Of a DNA stretch of 64,000 bases, positions 34,659 to 43,809 are shown piece after piece; within the stretch, counting starts at the first letter, position 1, and the number at the start of each line of letters is the position of its first letter. The position numbers were made by a program, and so were the translations under genes. The DNA comes from Eubacterium sp. (GTDB taxonomy: Bacteria; Bacillota; Clostridia; Lachnospirales; Lachnospiraceae): assembly GCA_017430325.1 (NCBI GenBank), contig JAFRNE010000011.1, forward strand, positions 1 through 64,000, in the 5' to 3' direction. The notes below the pieces were generated by a model. That model worked only from the letters and a program-made list of their open reading frames with translations. It was not told the DNA's origin and did not search any database.

Positions 34659-35268
34659 TGTTGAATCTAAATATTATTGGGATTTCTTCGAGAAGAGCAA
34701 GCTGGAGGGGATAGATCTTATAATCTCTGCAGGTGACCTGGATCCGCACTATCTGTCGTTCCTGGTAACCTATGCAAAATGCCCCGTGCTTTATGTTCAC
34801 GGGAATCATGATTATAAATACGACAGTGTTCCGCCGGAGGGCTGCATATCGATAGAAGATACTGTTTACGTTCATAACGGTGTGAGGATCATGGGACTTG
34901 GCGGCAGTATGAAATACAATTTCGGCAACGAATCCGCCTATCAGTTTACCGAGCGCCAGATGGCAGGCAGAGTCAGGAAGATGAAGCGTAAGCTCTGGAA
35001 GAGTAAGGGCGTGGACATACTGGTCACACATTCGCCGGCCTATCAGCTTCACGACGGTGAGGACCTGCCCCATACAGGCTTTAAATGCTTCTATGAGATA
35101 CTGGATAAACACCAGCCAAAGCTCTTTATTCACGGTCACGTGCATAGAAGTTACGGCAGACAATTTGTGAAGGAGTATTCATATAAGGATATCAAGGTTG
35201 TAAATGCATTCGAAAGATGTATAATTGACTATGAACCTGAGAAGGGAGAAGTACACAATGTTCAATAA
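34636..35268 (+). CDS. Metallophosphoesterase (calcineurin-like)
   Basis: The 210-residue protein has most motifs of the metallophosphoesterase fold: SAGDLDPHYL (GD..), VHGNHDYKYD (GNH[DE]), VTHSPAYQ and FIHGHVHRSYGR (GHxH). The first motif, usually D-x-H, reads VADVES, so the metal-binding His is replaced by Glu. The reading starts at ATG 34636, inside the end of the ParB-BMP gene, and the 3' end overlaps the citrate synthase start by 11 bases; the three genes are tightly coupled. The substrate (phosphodiester or nucleotide) is unknown. Confidence 0.8.
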   Translation: MRILAVADVESKYYWDFFEKSKLEGIDLIISAGDLDPHYLSFLVTYAKCPVLYVHGNHDYKYDSVPPEGCISIEDTVYVHNGVRIMGLGGSMKYNFGNESAYQFTERQMAGRVRKMKRKLWKSKGVDILVTHSPAYQLHDGEDLPHTGFKCFYEILDKHQPKLFIHGHVHRSYGRQFVKEYSYKDIKVVNAFERCIIDYEPEKGEVHNVQ

Positions 35269-36619
35269 TGATGAGTTTAATAAAACAGTGGATAAATACC
35301 TGGAACTCTGTGCCGATTCAGGTCAGATAGACCAGAGACTTTATTCAAAATACGATGTTAAGAGAGGACTCAGAGAGTCAAACGGTAAGGGTGTTCTTAC
35401 CGGTCTTACCGAGATTTCGGATGTTAACGGTTTCGAAGATAAAAACGGCGAGAGAGTGCCTATTCCGGGTGAGCTCTATTATCAGGGTTACAATGTAAGT
35501 GACCTGATCAAGGGCTTCGGCGGCTCCAAGAGAGGTTTTGAGGAGACAGTATTTCTCCTTTTATTCGGTGAGCTTCCTACACGTGAGCAGCTTATCGAAT
35601 TCATGAGCGTACTTGGTGATTTTAGAGAGCTTCCTGAAAACTTCAACAGAGACGTTATCATGAAGGCTCCAAGCGCAAATATCATGAATACTCTCCAGAG
35701 ATGCGTACTTACACTTTATTCTTATGATGAGGATCCGGATAATATTTCCATAAGACACGTATTGCTGCAGAGCCTTGGACTTATTGCGAGATTCCCGCTT
35801 ATAGCAGCTTATGGCTATCAGAGCTACAAACATAAATACCATGATTCGAGTCTTATCATCCACAGACCTAAGAGAGATCTTACAACTGCGGAAAATATAC
35901 TCCGTCTGCTCAGATCCGATACAAAATATACTGATCTTGAGGCGCGTGTTCTGGATATCTGCCTTGTACTTCATGCAGATCACGGTGGAGGAAATAACTC
36001 TACCTTCACAACACACGTTGTAACCAGTACCCAGACAGATACTTATTCTGCCATCGCTGCATCCCTCGGTTCTCTTAAGGGACCTCGTCACGGTGGTGCA
36101 AATCTTAAGGTTCAGCAGATGTTCACTGAGATCAAGGCACATGTTTCTGACTGGGAGAATGAGACAGAGCTTAAGAACTACTTGAACGATATTCTCGATA
36201 AGAAGGCCTTTGACGGTTCGGGACTTATCTACGGTATGGGTCATGCGGTTTATTCTATTTCGGATCCGAGAGCAGTCATCCTTAAGGAAGCTGCAAGAAA
36301 GCTTTCGGAAGAGAAGGGTATGACCAAGGAATTCGAGCTCTATGAGAGAGTTGAGAATGTTGCCAGGGATCTTATCATGAATAAGAGAGATATGCATAAG
36401 CCTGTCTGCGCTAATGTCGATTTCTACAGCGGATTTGTTTATACTATGCTGAAGGTTCCGATCGAACTTTTCACACCTATGTTTGCGATCGCTCGTATTC
36501 CGGGCTGGTCAGCTCACAGAATAGAAGAGCTTGTAAATAATGGCAAGATCATCAGACCTGCTTACAAATACGTTGGAAAGCATAAGGAATATCTTCCTAT
36601 AGATGAAAGGATCTGGTAG
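35258..36619 (+). CDS. gltA: Citrate synthase
   Basis: The 453-residue protein is a citrate/2-methylcitrate synthase: LHADHGGGNNSTFTTHVVTST (active-site His region), LGSLKGPRHGGAN, and IYGMGHAVYSISDPRA, with the last catalytic region nearby. It condenses acetyl-CoA and oxaloacetate to citrate. ATG 35258 is preferred over upstream codons for the GAAGGGAG site. The stretch of about 100 extra N-terminal residues beyond the shortest forms is typical of clostridial enzymes. It overlaps the phosphoesterase gene and ends at a strong terminator. It probably feeds 2-oxoglutarate synthesis with the NADP isocitrate dehydrogenase at 59571. Confidence 0.92.
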   Translation: MFNNDEFNKTVDKYLELCADSGQIDQRLYSKYDVKRGLRESNGKGVLTGLTEISDVNGFEDKNGERVPIPGELYYQGYNVSDLIKGFGGSKRGFEETVFLLLFGELPTREQLIEFMSVLGDFRELPENFNRDVIMKAPSANIMNTLQRCVLTLYSYDEDPDNISIRHVLLQSLGLIARFPLIAAYGYQSYKHKYHDSSLIIHRPKRDLTTAENILRLLRSDTKYTDLEARVLDICLVLHADHGGGNNSTFTTHVVTSTQTDTYSAIAASLGSLKGPRHGGANLKVQQMFTEIKAHVSDWENETELKNYLNDILDKKAFDGSGLIYGMGHAVYSISDPRAVILKEAARKLSEEKGMTKEFELYERVENVARDLIMNKRDMHKPVCANVDFYSGFVYTMLKVPIELFTPMFAIARIPGWSAHRIEELVNNGKIIRPAYKYVGKHKEYLPIDERIW

Positions 36620-36641
36620 GAACAGACGTAATATAAATACT

Positions 36642-36674
36642 AAAAAAGGATACCGTTATTCGGTATCCTTTTTT
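36642..36674. terminator. Bidirectional terminator after citrate synthase
   Basis: AAAAAAGGATACCG (36642-36655) and CGGTATCCTTTTTT (36661-36674) form a perfect 14-bp stem with a TTATT loop, usable on both strands. The stop of the minus-strand gene (36656-36658) is in the loop. Confidence 0.93.
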
Positions 36675-37147
36675 GATAGATCGTCCTCAAGCATCTTAAC
36701 TGTCATTCTTTCATTCAGGAAAGTGTAAACCTTATCACAGAATTCCTGCTTGAAGGAGAAAGGAATGATGAAGCTTTCCTTGCCGATCCTTATATTTATG
36801 ATACTGTAAACACTTGGGTTATCAGGCGTGATCAGCGAGAGATCTGTAAAATCCTCATAATGATAAACTGTTTCACCCCAGCGGTGCTTAACGAGCATAT
36901 CATCCTGACGGAACTCGTAGGTTATATCGTAAGAGGTCTTGCCGTAGGAATGGATGATAAGGATGATTCCGTACATTCCGAAGAGGATAGAGATGATCAC
37001 CGTAAATACCTTATGATGCTCGTAGCCCATTATCATTGGAACCACCATCAGAAGGGCAAAGGAAACAAGAAACAGCCCGAAGAGACGGAAGGTCATACGC
37101 GTTCTTTTATTCTTTTTTACTGAGTAGGTTATCATATCATACCTCAC
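36656..37147 (-). CDS. Small two-span membrane protein
   Basis: The family is not recognised with certainty. At 163 residues it has a basic N-terminus, two TM helices (about 20-42 and 47-67), then a cytoplasmic strand-rich domain (ITYEFRQDDMLVKHRWGETVYHYEDFTDLSLI...), similar in layout to YcxB-like/PH-domain membrane proteins. The stop lies in the loop of the bidirectional terminator. A promoter is not obvious. The upstream ABC exporter genes end about 230 bases away with their own terminator, so it appears monocistronic. Confidence 0.65.
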   Translation of the reverse strand: MRYDMITYSVKKNKRTRMTFRLFGLFLVSFALLMVVPMIMGYEHHKVFTVIISILFGMYGIILIIHSYGKTSYDITYEFRQDDMLVKHRWGETVYHYEDFTDLSLITPDNPSVYSIINIRIGKESFIIPFSFKQEFCDKVYTFLNERMTVKMLEDDLSKKDTE

Positions 37148-37307
37148 TGATCTATATTATACGGGAGACTGCTTCAGCACGGCTCCGGAGTATTTATCCA
37201 TAGAGATTATATACGAATTGTGGGGAAGCTTCAACCCTAATATCAGCCGGCGTAGAAATGAGCTGCAGGCATGATACCGGTTTTGAGCCGGAGGTTTTTG
37301 GTTTAGA

Positions 37308-37350
37308 CAAAAAGATGGAGCCGGGAGGGGGCACAACCCTCACCGGCTCC
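37308..37350 (-). terminator. Terminator of the ABC exporter operon
   Basis: Read on the minus strand: GGAGCCGG (37350-37343) ... CCGGCTCC (37324-37317), with an inner GAGGG/CCCTC stem, followed by ATCTTTTTG. Confidence 0.85.
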
Positions 37351-37378
37351 TATATTTTGTATGCGGGGGAGATAGGTA

Positions 37379-38077
37379 TTAAGCAATTTTAGCGTTCATG
37401 CGCTCTACAGAATCGATCTCGCCATCGATGATACGTACAACCTTTGTACCGTATTTTGCAGATTCCTCTGAGTGAGTAACCTGGATGATGGTCTTACCAT
37501 ATTTCTTGTTGATCTGTCTGAAGAGCTCCATGATCTTCATACCGGTCTTGGTATCAAGGTTTCCGATAGGCTCATCAAGGAAGATGATCTCAGGGTCAAA
37601 TACGAGTGCGCGGGCGATAGCTACACGCTGCTGCTGACCACCTGATAACTCTCTAGGTGTGAGCTTTCTCTTGTCCTTCATTCCGATGATATCAAGAACC
37701 TCGTTGATCTTATCCTTGTAAGCTGAGAGCTTCTTGCCACTGAGCATAAGTGGAAGAGCGATGTTATCCTCTACTGAGAGGTTTGGAACCAGGTTGTAGA
37801 ACTGGAATACAAATCCTACATCTTCATTTCTCATCTTGCAGAGCTGCTTGTCATTAAGTGTTGAAAGATCTGTTCCGTTAACTGCAACTGTTCCTGTTGT
37901 AGGGCTGTCGAGACCGCCGAGGAGGTAGAGAAGAGTAGACTTTCCACTTCCTGATGGACCCATGATAGATACGAATTCGCCCTGCTTAACTGTAAGATCG
38001 ATATCCTTTAATATATGTGACTCCTGTTTTCCATTAACAAATATTTTATTAAGACCTTTTACTTCGATTGCGTTCAT
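37379..38077 (-). CDS. ABC transporter ATP-binding protein (MacB/LolD type)
   Basis: The 232-residue ATPase has Walker A GPSGSGKST, Q-loop FVFQFYNLVPNLS, signature LSGGQQQRV and Walker B IIFLDEPIGNLD, the sequence pattern of MacB/LolD/FtsE-type exporters. ATG 38077 is chosen for a GGAGG (complement of 38086-38090) eight bases upstream. It is 18 bases downstream of the permease gene and so is the second gene of a two-gene operon. These transporters move peptides, antibiotics or lipoproteins or work by mechanotransmission; the substrate is unknown. Confidence 0.9.
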   Translation of the reverse strand: MNAIEVKGLNKIFVNGKQESHILKDIDLTVKQGEFVSIMGPSGSGKSTLLYLLGGLDSPTTGTVAVNGTDLSTLNDKQLCKMRNEDVGFVFQFYNLVPNLSVEDNIALPLMLSGKKLSAYKDKINEVLDIIGMKDKRKLTPRELSGGQQQRVAIARALVFDPEIIFLDEPIGNLDTKTGMKIMELFRQINKKYGKTIIQVTHSEESAKYGTKVVRIIDGEIDSVERMNAKIA

Positions 38078-38095
38078 TTTATTTTCCTCCACTAA

Positions 38096-40588
38096 TTATT
38101 CGTATTTAAGTTCCTGTACTACACTGAGCTTCTTGCTCTTTCTCATTGTTGAAAGTGATGCTAAAAAGATGATCGCTGCTATCACAAGTCCGAACTTTGG
38201 AATTGCTATCCAGCTTACTTCAGTTACCATTGCGATACCTAAGAAATATGTTACGTCTGTGAAAAGTCCTGTTATAAGGAGCAGGAATGGTGTTGTAATA
38301 AGTAAGCTTAATACTACGCTGAACATACTCTCTGTAAGTATCATGTTCTTTCTCTTCTTCTTTGTCATACCTACCGAAGACATTACTGCGAATTCCTTCT
38401 TTCTCTGGTGGAAGCTGATGGTTATGTTATTGAAGATACCGATCGATGCAATAATGAGTGCGAGGTAAGAGAAGATCGCCATTATATTTACGAGCATTGC
38501 ATTGTTTTCTTCATTATCTTTGCAATCCTGAGCCTTTGTATTGTAGGTGGCTCCGAGAGATGCAAGGAATGACTTGAAATCTTTTTCAACATCTTCAGCT
38601 GCCCTTGTTCCGTCAAGTGAAAACCAGAAATCAGAAGCTTCTGTTATGTTGAGGGTTCTCTTTGCAACATCTGATTTGATAATTACGCAGAGACCGTTGT
38701 TATATACTCTTCCGTCGTATATACCGGCTACTGTAAATTCAACCTTTCTGTTATTGTATTCAACAGTAACTGTGTCACCTTTTTTCTTATTAATAGCCTT
38801 TGAGATCTTGGTTGTAAGGAATAATTCGTTATCATCTGATGCTGCAAAGCTGGCAAGATCATCATAATGTTCGGTATAGATAGGGCTGTATTTATCCATC
38901 ATCCTTCCGAAGGCCATAACATTCATTGTAGGTGAAAGATAAACGATCTCGCCGTCTATCTTGGCTTCATTGAATCCTGAGGAGGTTATATCCTCTTTCT
39001 TGATTCCGTCTATCGATAAAAGCTTTTCATATATCAGATCGGTTGTTGATGTATCGCTGCCATTTTCCATGATATTATTGATGGAATAATCGTATTTCAG
39101 ATCATCATAAGCTCCGGTAACAAGCTCTGTCATGCTTTCTCCGAATGAAGAGATCATGAGGACTGCTGATAAAGAAACTACTATAAGTACGATGTTGTTT
39201 CTGAGAAGCTTTGATGTTCTTATATTATTCATTGTCAGGAATACGGTTGTGTTCTTTCTGAATATCTTAGCAATTATTCCTGCGATTATCTTAACTACTG
39301 TTGGTGTCAGAAGGATGATAGAAATGAATGATGTAAGCATTGCGACTGCTGTGAGTGGATCTTCATCCTTTCCGATAATTACATGTACTCCGATTGAGAA
39401 GCCGAGAAGAATGATACCAACGATAAGCTTGGCGATCTTTTTCTTCTGCTTTGGCTCTACTCTGTTAAGGATAACGTCCTTAACCTCGTATTTTCTGATG
39501 GATCTTACAGGAGTGTAAGCAGAGAGTACTGAAAGCACTGCTGCGAAGACCATACCTAAAACGATGTGAAGTGGTTCTATATTAAATGGTGCGTAGACAC
39601 CGTAATCTGCAAGAGGGGAGACGAGGCGGCCGATGAAGTAGAGGAGAACTTCTCCGAGAACACATCCGACGATACCGCCGATCACTGAGTACAGCAGGCC
39701 TTCGAGAAGGACCATATGCTCGATCTTTTTCTTTGTTGCGCCCTGGCTCATAAAGGTTCCGATTACTGTAAGTCGCTCTGTCATTATGAGCTTGAATACT
39801 CCGTGGATGATTATCGCACTTACTATAACTACGATCGCCATCATTGCGTAAAGTAAAGCTGTTACTGATGCGTCAGCTTCAAGTTCTGCGGAAAGTAAGT
39901 AAGCCGTATAATCTGTCTGGCTTTCATTGAAGGCCTTAACAAACTTCTTTGCTGTGCCGCTTGTAAGGTTTGCTCCGATGTAGTTGTATTTTCCGTCGGC
40001 ATCAAGTCTGGTGTTCAGGTATTCGTAAGGAACAACCATGTGGAAACTTGTTTTTGTGTCTGCGTAGAAGAGCTTGTCATTAATTGCGACTGCCTTAACT
40101 TTAAGAACTATGTCCTCGCCCTGGAGGAAGATCCTTATCATGCTTCCGGTCTCAAGACCAAGTTCATCTGCGATTCTCTTTGAGATGATGCAGGCTGGTT
40201 CGTCGCCGTCAGCGTAATTCGTTAAAAAATCATTTGTTCCTGAGTCGAGCTTTCCATCGAAAGCATCTTTACCATGAACCTGTACGTAGCTGATCTTGTC
40301 GTTTTCATTCATGACACCCACTGTCTGAATCTGTAAGTCAAGATCTTTAAGATCGGTCGTATTCAGCTTTGCTGTGTCGATGAACGGATCATCTGTTGCC
40401 GATGTGATCGCTATCTCCGAAACCTGAGCCTGTTCATAAGGCTTTGTAAAGCTGTCGAAGATGAGTTTTATAAGTCCTGTACTTGCTACGAGAAGCGCAG
40501 TACTCATTGCGATAGAGAAGATGAGGAGACATAAGCGTCCTTTCTTCTCAAACATGTTTTTTGAGATGTACTTCAAAAAAACCTTCAC
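38096..40588 (-). CDS. ABC transporter permease (FtsX/MacB type)
   Basis: The 830-residue protein has an N-terminal TM helix, a large extracellular domain, three TM helices around 240-365, a second half with a TM pair around 390-440, another extracellular domain and three C-terminal TM helices with the 'QRKKEFAVMSSVGMTKK' loop typical of FtsX-like permeases. This duplicated 'two FtsX domains in one chain' layout is common for Firmicutes peptide/bacitracin-type exporters. A GTG start at 40588 is supported by AGGAGGT (complement of 40597-40603) eight bases upstream; the ATG at 40596 would be too close. Confidence 0.88.
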   Translation of the reverse strand: MKVFLKYISKNMFEKKGRLCLLIFSIAMSTALLVASTGLIKLIFDSFTKPYEQAQVSEIAITSATDDPFIDTAKLNTTDLKDLDLQIQTVGVMNENDKISYVQVHGKDAFDGKLDSGTNDFLTNYADGDEPACIISKRIADELGLETGSMIRIFLQGEDIVLKVKAVAINDKLFYADTKTSFHMVVPYEYLNTRLDADGKYNYIGANLTSGTAKKFVKAFNESQTDYTAYLLSAELEADASVTALLYAMMAIVVIVSAIIIHGVFKLIMTERLTVIGTFMSQGATKKKIEHMVLLEGLLYSVIGGIVGCVLGEVLLYFIGRLVSPLADYGVYAPFNIEPLHIVLGMVFAAVLSVLSAYTPVRSIRKYEVKDVILNRVEPKQKKKIAKLIVGIILLGFSIGVHVIIGKDEDPLTAVAMLTSFISIILLTPTVVKIIAGIIAKIFRKNTTVFLTMNNIRTSKLLRNNIVLIVVSLSAVLMISSFGESMTELVTGAYDDLKYDYSINNIMENGSDTSTTDLIYEKLLSIDGIKKEDITSSGFNEAKIDGEIVYLSPTMNVMAFGRMMDKYSPIYTEHYDDLASFAASDDNELFLTTKISKAINKKKGDTVTVEYNNRKVEFTVAGIYDGRVYNNGLCVIIKSDVAKRTLNITEASDFWFSLDGTRAAEDVEKDFKSFLASLGATYNTKAQDCKDNEENNAMLVNIMAIFSYLALIIASIGIFNNITISFHQRKKEFAVMSSVGMTKKKRKNMILTESMFSVVLSLLITTPFLLLITGLFTDVTYFLGIAMVTEVSWIAIPKFGLVIAAIIFLASLSTMRKSKKLSVVQELKYE

Positions 40589-40787
40589 TATTTCATACCT
40601 CCTATTTTTATATGGCCGTTTTTCGGTCGTTTGTTTACTTGATGAAGTGAGTATATCGCTCGTAGATTAAATAATAATTTGTGAAAGATTAAAAAAACAT
40701 TAAAAAATATACGAATTTAGATTAATTTATGATAGAATGTTAAATGTGTCAGACTATTTAATGAAAGTTTTTGAGGAGGTTACATTT

Positions 40788-41966
40788 ATGGAAAACTTTA
40801 CATTTTACTCACCGACATTCTTTGCTTTTGGTAAGGATACCGAGGGTGAAGCAGGAAAATACGTCAAGGAATTTGGCGGCAGCAAGGTTCTGATCCACTA
40901 TGGTGGAGGAAGTGCCGAAAGATCGGGACTTCTGGGCAGAGTTAAGGCATCTCTTGAGGCAGAGGGTATTCCTTATGTTACATTGGGCGGAGTTAAGCCG
41001 AATCCAAGAAGCGGTCTCGTATATGAAGGTATCGAGCTTTGCAGGAAGGAAGGCGTTGACTTTATACTTGCGGTAGGCGGAGGAAGCGTTATCGATTCTT
41101 CAAAGGCTATTGCAGCGGGAACTATATATGATGGAGATTTCTGGGATTTCTATCAGGGAAAGCGTGTTGAGAAGGCTCTTCCTATAGGAACCATCCTTAC
41201 GATCGCAGCTGCGGGAAGTGAAGGCAGCCCGGATTCTGTTATTACTAAGGAAGAAGGTATGTTTAAGAGAGGAGCAAGCGGAAATGCGCTCAGACCAAAG
41301 TTCAGTATTCTTAATCCTGAATTAACAGAGACGCTTCCGGCTTATCAGACAGCGGCAGGTGCCACAGATATCATGGCTCATCTCTATGAAAGATATCTTA
41401 CAAATACAAAAGAGGTTGAGGTTACCGACAGACTTATCGAAGCGCTGCTTCTTACAATGAAGCACGAGGCTCCGAGAGTTATCGCTGATCCTCATAATTA
41501 TGAAGCAAGAGCAAATATCATGTGGGCAGGCATGATGGCTCATAACAATTCCTGCGGTGTAGGAAGAAGCCAGGACTGGAACAGTCATGCAATAGAGCAT
41601 GAGCTTTCTGCACTTTATGACTGTGCGCACGGAGCAGGACTTGCGGTAACGATGCCGGCAGTATTTAACTATGTTATGGAGCATAATGTGATGCGTTTTG
41701 CTCAGGTTGCAGTACGTGTCTGGGGCTGCCAGATGGATTTTGAACATCCTGAGGTTACTGCTAAGGCAGGTATTGAAGCCTTCAGAAGCTTCCTTATTTC
41801 TATAGGTATGCCGAAGAATTTTGCGGAGCTTGGAGCAAAGAGGGAGGACATTCCGAAGCTTGTTGAGGTTCTATGCCGCGGCGACGGAAGAGGCGGAAGC
41901 ATAAGCGGTTTCGTTACACTTAATGAAGAAGATTGCACAAAAATATACGAAATGATGGATTTTTAA
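40788..41966 (+). CDS. Iron-containing alcohol dehydrogenase (butanol dehydrogenase-like)
   Basis: The 392-residue protein matches the Fe-ADH family: LAVGGGSVIDSSKAIAAG (NAD(P)-binding loop), AAGSEGSPDSVIT, TDIMAHLYERY (metal Asp/His) and HAIEHELSALYDCAHGAGLA (two metal-binding His). It is similar to YqhD/BDH enzymes that reduce butyraldehyde or other aldehydes with NADPH. ATG 40788 is set by GAGGAGG (40773-40779), eight bases upstream. The next gene begins two bases after the stop. The neighbouring minus-strand ABC exporter is divergent. Consistent with fermentative metabolism. Confidence 0.9.
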   Translation: MENFTFYSPTFFAFGKDTEGEAGKYVKEFGGSKVLIHYGGGSAERSGLLGRVKASLEAEGIPYVTLGGVKPNPRSGLVYEGIELCRKEGVDFILAVGGGSVIDSSKAIAAGTIYDGDFWDFYQGKRVEKALPIGTILTIAAAGSEGSPDSVITKEEGMFKRGASGNALRPKFSILNPELTETLPAYQTAAGATDIMAHLYERYLTNTKEVEVTDRLIEALLLTMKHEAPRVIADPHNYEARANIMWAGMMAHNNSCGVGRSQDWNSHAIEHELSALYDCAHGAGLAVTMPAVFNYVMEHNVMRFAQVAVRVWGCQMDFEHPEVTAKAGIEAFRSFLISIGMPKNFAELGAKREDIPKLVEVLCRGDGRGGSISGFVTLNEEDCTKIYEMMDF

Positions 41967-41967
41967 A

Positions 41968-42930
41968 ATGACAGTAAGAAGAGCTACAGAACTGGATATA
42001 CCGAGAATACTTGAACTGCTGGTTCAGGTGGATATGGTGCATCATGAAGGTCGGCCGGACATATTTAAGGGTCCGGCCACCAAATATAATGCCGGGGAGC
42101 TGGCAGAGATAATACCTGACGACAGCACACCTGTATTTGTCTGTGAGGATGAAGATGGTACCGTTATGGGACATGCATTCTGCATCCATAAGCAGGTGGT
42201 TGGGGATTCGGTCCTGACGGATATAAAGACTCTTTATATCGATGACATCTGTGTGGACAGTGTTTACAGAGGAAGAGGCGTCGGTAAGGCACTTTACGAG
42301 CATGTTGTGAAATACGCAGAGGAAAAGGGCTGCTACAATATCACACTGAATGTCTGGAACTGTAATCCGGGCGCGATGAGATTCTATGAGTCCCTTGGGC
42401 TGGTGCCGCAGAAGGTCTGCATGGAGTACGTTCTTTCAAAGGAAGAAAAGTATGAAATAAGATTGGCAGAAGAGGCGGATCGTAAGGAGATACTTGCTCT
42501 CTACAATATGCAGAAGGGCAGGGAATATTGTCCGTGGCCGGAGAATTATCCGTCGAACGAGACTATCGCTTTTGATATGAAAAGAGATGCCCTATTTATA
42601 ATGAAAGAAAGCGACAGGATAGTTGCTGCTATTTCCATAGATGAGGACGAGGCTGTGGAACGGCTTGATTGCTGGACGGCAGAGCTTGCACCGGGCGGAG
42701 AGCTTTCAAGGCTTGCGGTCCATCCGGATATGCAGGGCAGAGGTATAGCTCGAAAGATGATAGTATCTGCAATGGAGGAACTGAGGAAAAGAGGTTTTAA
42801 GAGCCTGCATTTTCTGGTTAACAAATATAATGTTAAGGCACTCAGGTCTTATGCTCACTTAGGTTTCAGTAATATGGGTGAGTGCAGCATGTATGAACAG
42901 GACTTCTTTTGTTATGAAAAGAAATTATAG
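41968..42930 (+). CDS. Tandem double-GNAT acetyltransferase
   Basis: The 320-residue protein has two complete GNAT domains, about 1-150 (YRGRGVGKALYEHVV, then NPGAMRFYESLGL) and 160-320 (MQGRGIARKMIVSAM, then NVKALRSYAHLGF). Double-GNAT proteins occur in aminoglycoside or small-molecule acetyltransferases, but the acceptor is unknown. It starts two bases after the alcohol dehydrogenase stop, so the two genes are co-transcribed. A UUCG-loop terminator follows at once. Confidence 0.85.
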   Translation: MTVRRATELDIPRILELLVQVDMVHHEGRPDIFKGPATKYNAGELAEIIPDDSTPVFVCEDEDGTVMGHAFCIHKQVVGDSVLTDIKTLYIDDICVDSVYRGRGVGKALYEHVVKYAEEKGCYNITLNVWNCNPGAMRFYESLGLVPQKVCMEYVLSKEEKYEIRLAEEADRKEILALYNMQKGREYCPWPENYPSNETIAFDMKRDALFIMKESDRIVAAISIDEDEAVERLDCWTAELAPGGELSRLAVHPDMQGRGIARKMIVSAMEELRKRGFKSLHFLVNKYNVKALRSYAHLGFSNMGECSMYEQDFFCYEKKL

Positions 42931-42932
42931 CT

Positions 42933-42957
42933 AAAAAGCACCTTCGGGTGCTTTTTT
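42933..42957 (+). terminator. Terminator after the double-GNAT gene
   Basis: AAAAAGCACC, TTCG tetraloop, GGTGCTTTTT, with a further T-run. Confidence 0.92.
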
Positions 42958-42963
42958 TGCTCT

Positions 42964-43562
42964 TTGAGTAAGCTCAGCATCCTTCTTGGTATTGCTGGTA
43001 ATCACTTAACCGATGAAGAATATGCAGGCTTTATGCTTTCAATAAGCTTTAAGCAGGAGCATAAGAAAGAGCTTGAAAATTGTCTCAAGTATCTCACCTT
43101 TGATGATATTTTTATCTCCAAAGAGGCCTTTAAGGTGTATTTTACCTCATGTATAAGAGAAAACGATAATAGTGAGAAGGATGCGCTGAGGATAATCCCA
43201 GTCATGATGAATACATACCATAATCTGTGCAATGGCATCAATGTATTTCAGGATGATAATGGTAGAAATCTTGGTGAGAAAAGCCAGGATGAAATGAGAC
43301 AGAAGTACAAGGAGGTTGTTAATAAGTTTGGTCCTGAAACAGATAATGATGAGTGTATGAGACCACAGCCGTACCTTAAACAGATAACAGAGGCGTAACC
43401 GATGCAAAGCTCCTTGGCATATTCCAGAGCGCGGAGCTTACAAGCAGAGCTTTACGTGATTTCAAGAATAAGGAAGCTGAGGAAGCAAGAAGAAATGCTC
43501 AGCAGCCGAATGCAGATCAGAATGCTGCAAATCATAACGCACAGAGAAATAGTATGCTATAA
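42964..43562 (+). pseudogene. Hypothetical gene with frame disruption, probably decayed
   Basis: One frame is open from a TTG at 42964 (SKLSILLGIAGNHLTDEEY...) to TAA 43396-43398; the protein-like sequence then continues in a second frame (..VTDAKLLGIFQSAELTSRALRDF.., from about 43395) to a stop at 43560-43562. An insertion of about 11 bases near 43384-43395 would explain the shift. A terminator sits directly in front and no promoter or good ribosome site is seen, so the gene seems 5'-truncated too. The intact product would have been a helical protein with a Gln/Asn/Ala-rich tail. Family not recognised. Confidence 0.5.
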
Positions 43563-43758
43563 TATTATCAGCAGGTTAAGTCAGAGTTTCCCGGGGCTTT
43601 ATTCCTGGTATGAACAGCCGGACTATGTAAAGATCCCGATCGAGGAGTTTGATGTAAATACATTATCATTTACTTATGGCGATTCCATGCTGACCTTTGC
43701 AGTGAATGACGGTAAAGAATACAGAAAAAAGCTTTATACCTATGAAGAGATCCTGTGA
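43563..43758 (+). pseudogene. Remnant of a Lachnospiraceae-type hypothetical gene
   Basis: The tail VKIPIEEFDVNTLSFTYGDS...KEYRKKLYTYEEIL is recognisable as the C-terminus of a conserved clostridial hypothetical protein. Its preceding residues (YYQQVKSEFPG) are in another frame; the break falls in the CCCGGGG run near 43590-43600. Only about 65 residues survive, with no start. The frame of the tail continues upstream to an ATG at 43402, but that upstream part is out-of-frame nonsense for the decayed gene before it. Confidence 0.5.
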
Positions 43759-43809
43759 GTGATGAAACCATAAGAAAAAATATGTATTAGATAATGAGAG
43801 GGTGAGCAG

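Noticed and set aside
35561..36397. A 278-codon open frame on the minus strand, antisense to citrate synthase.
   Set aside because: The sequence has no family resemblance, the composition is that of a shadow frame of a biased gene, and the plus-strand citrate synthase is certain.
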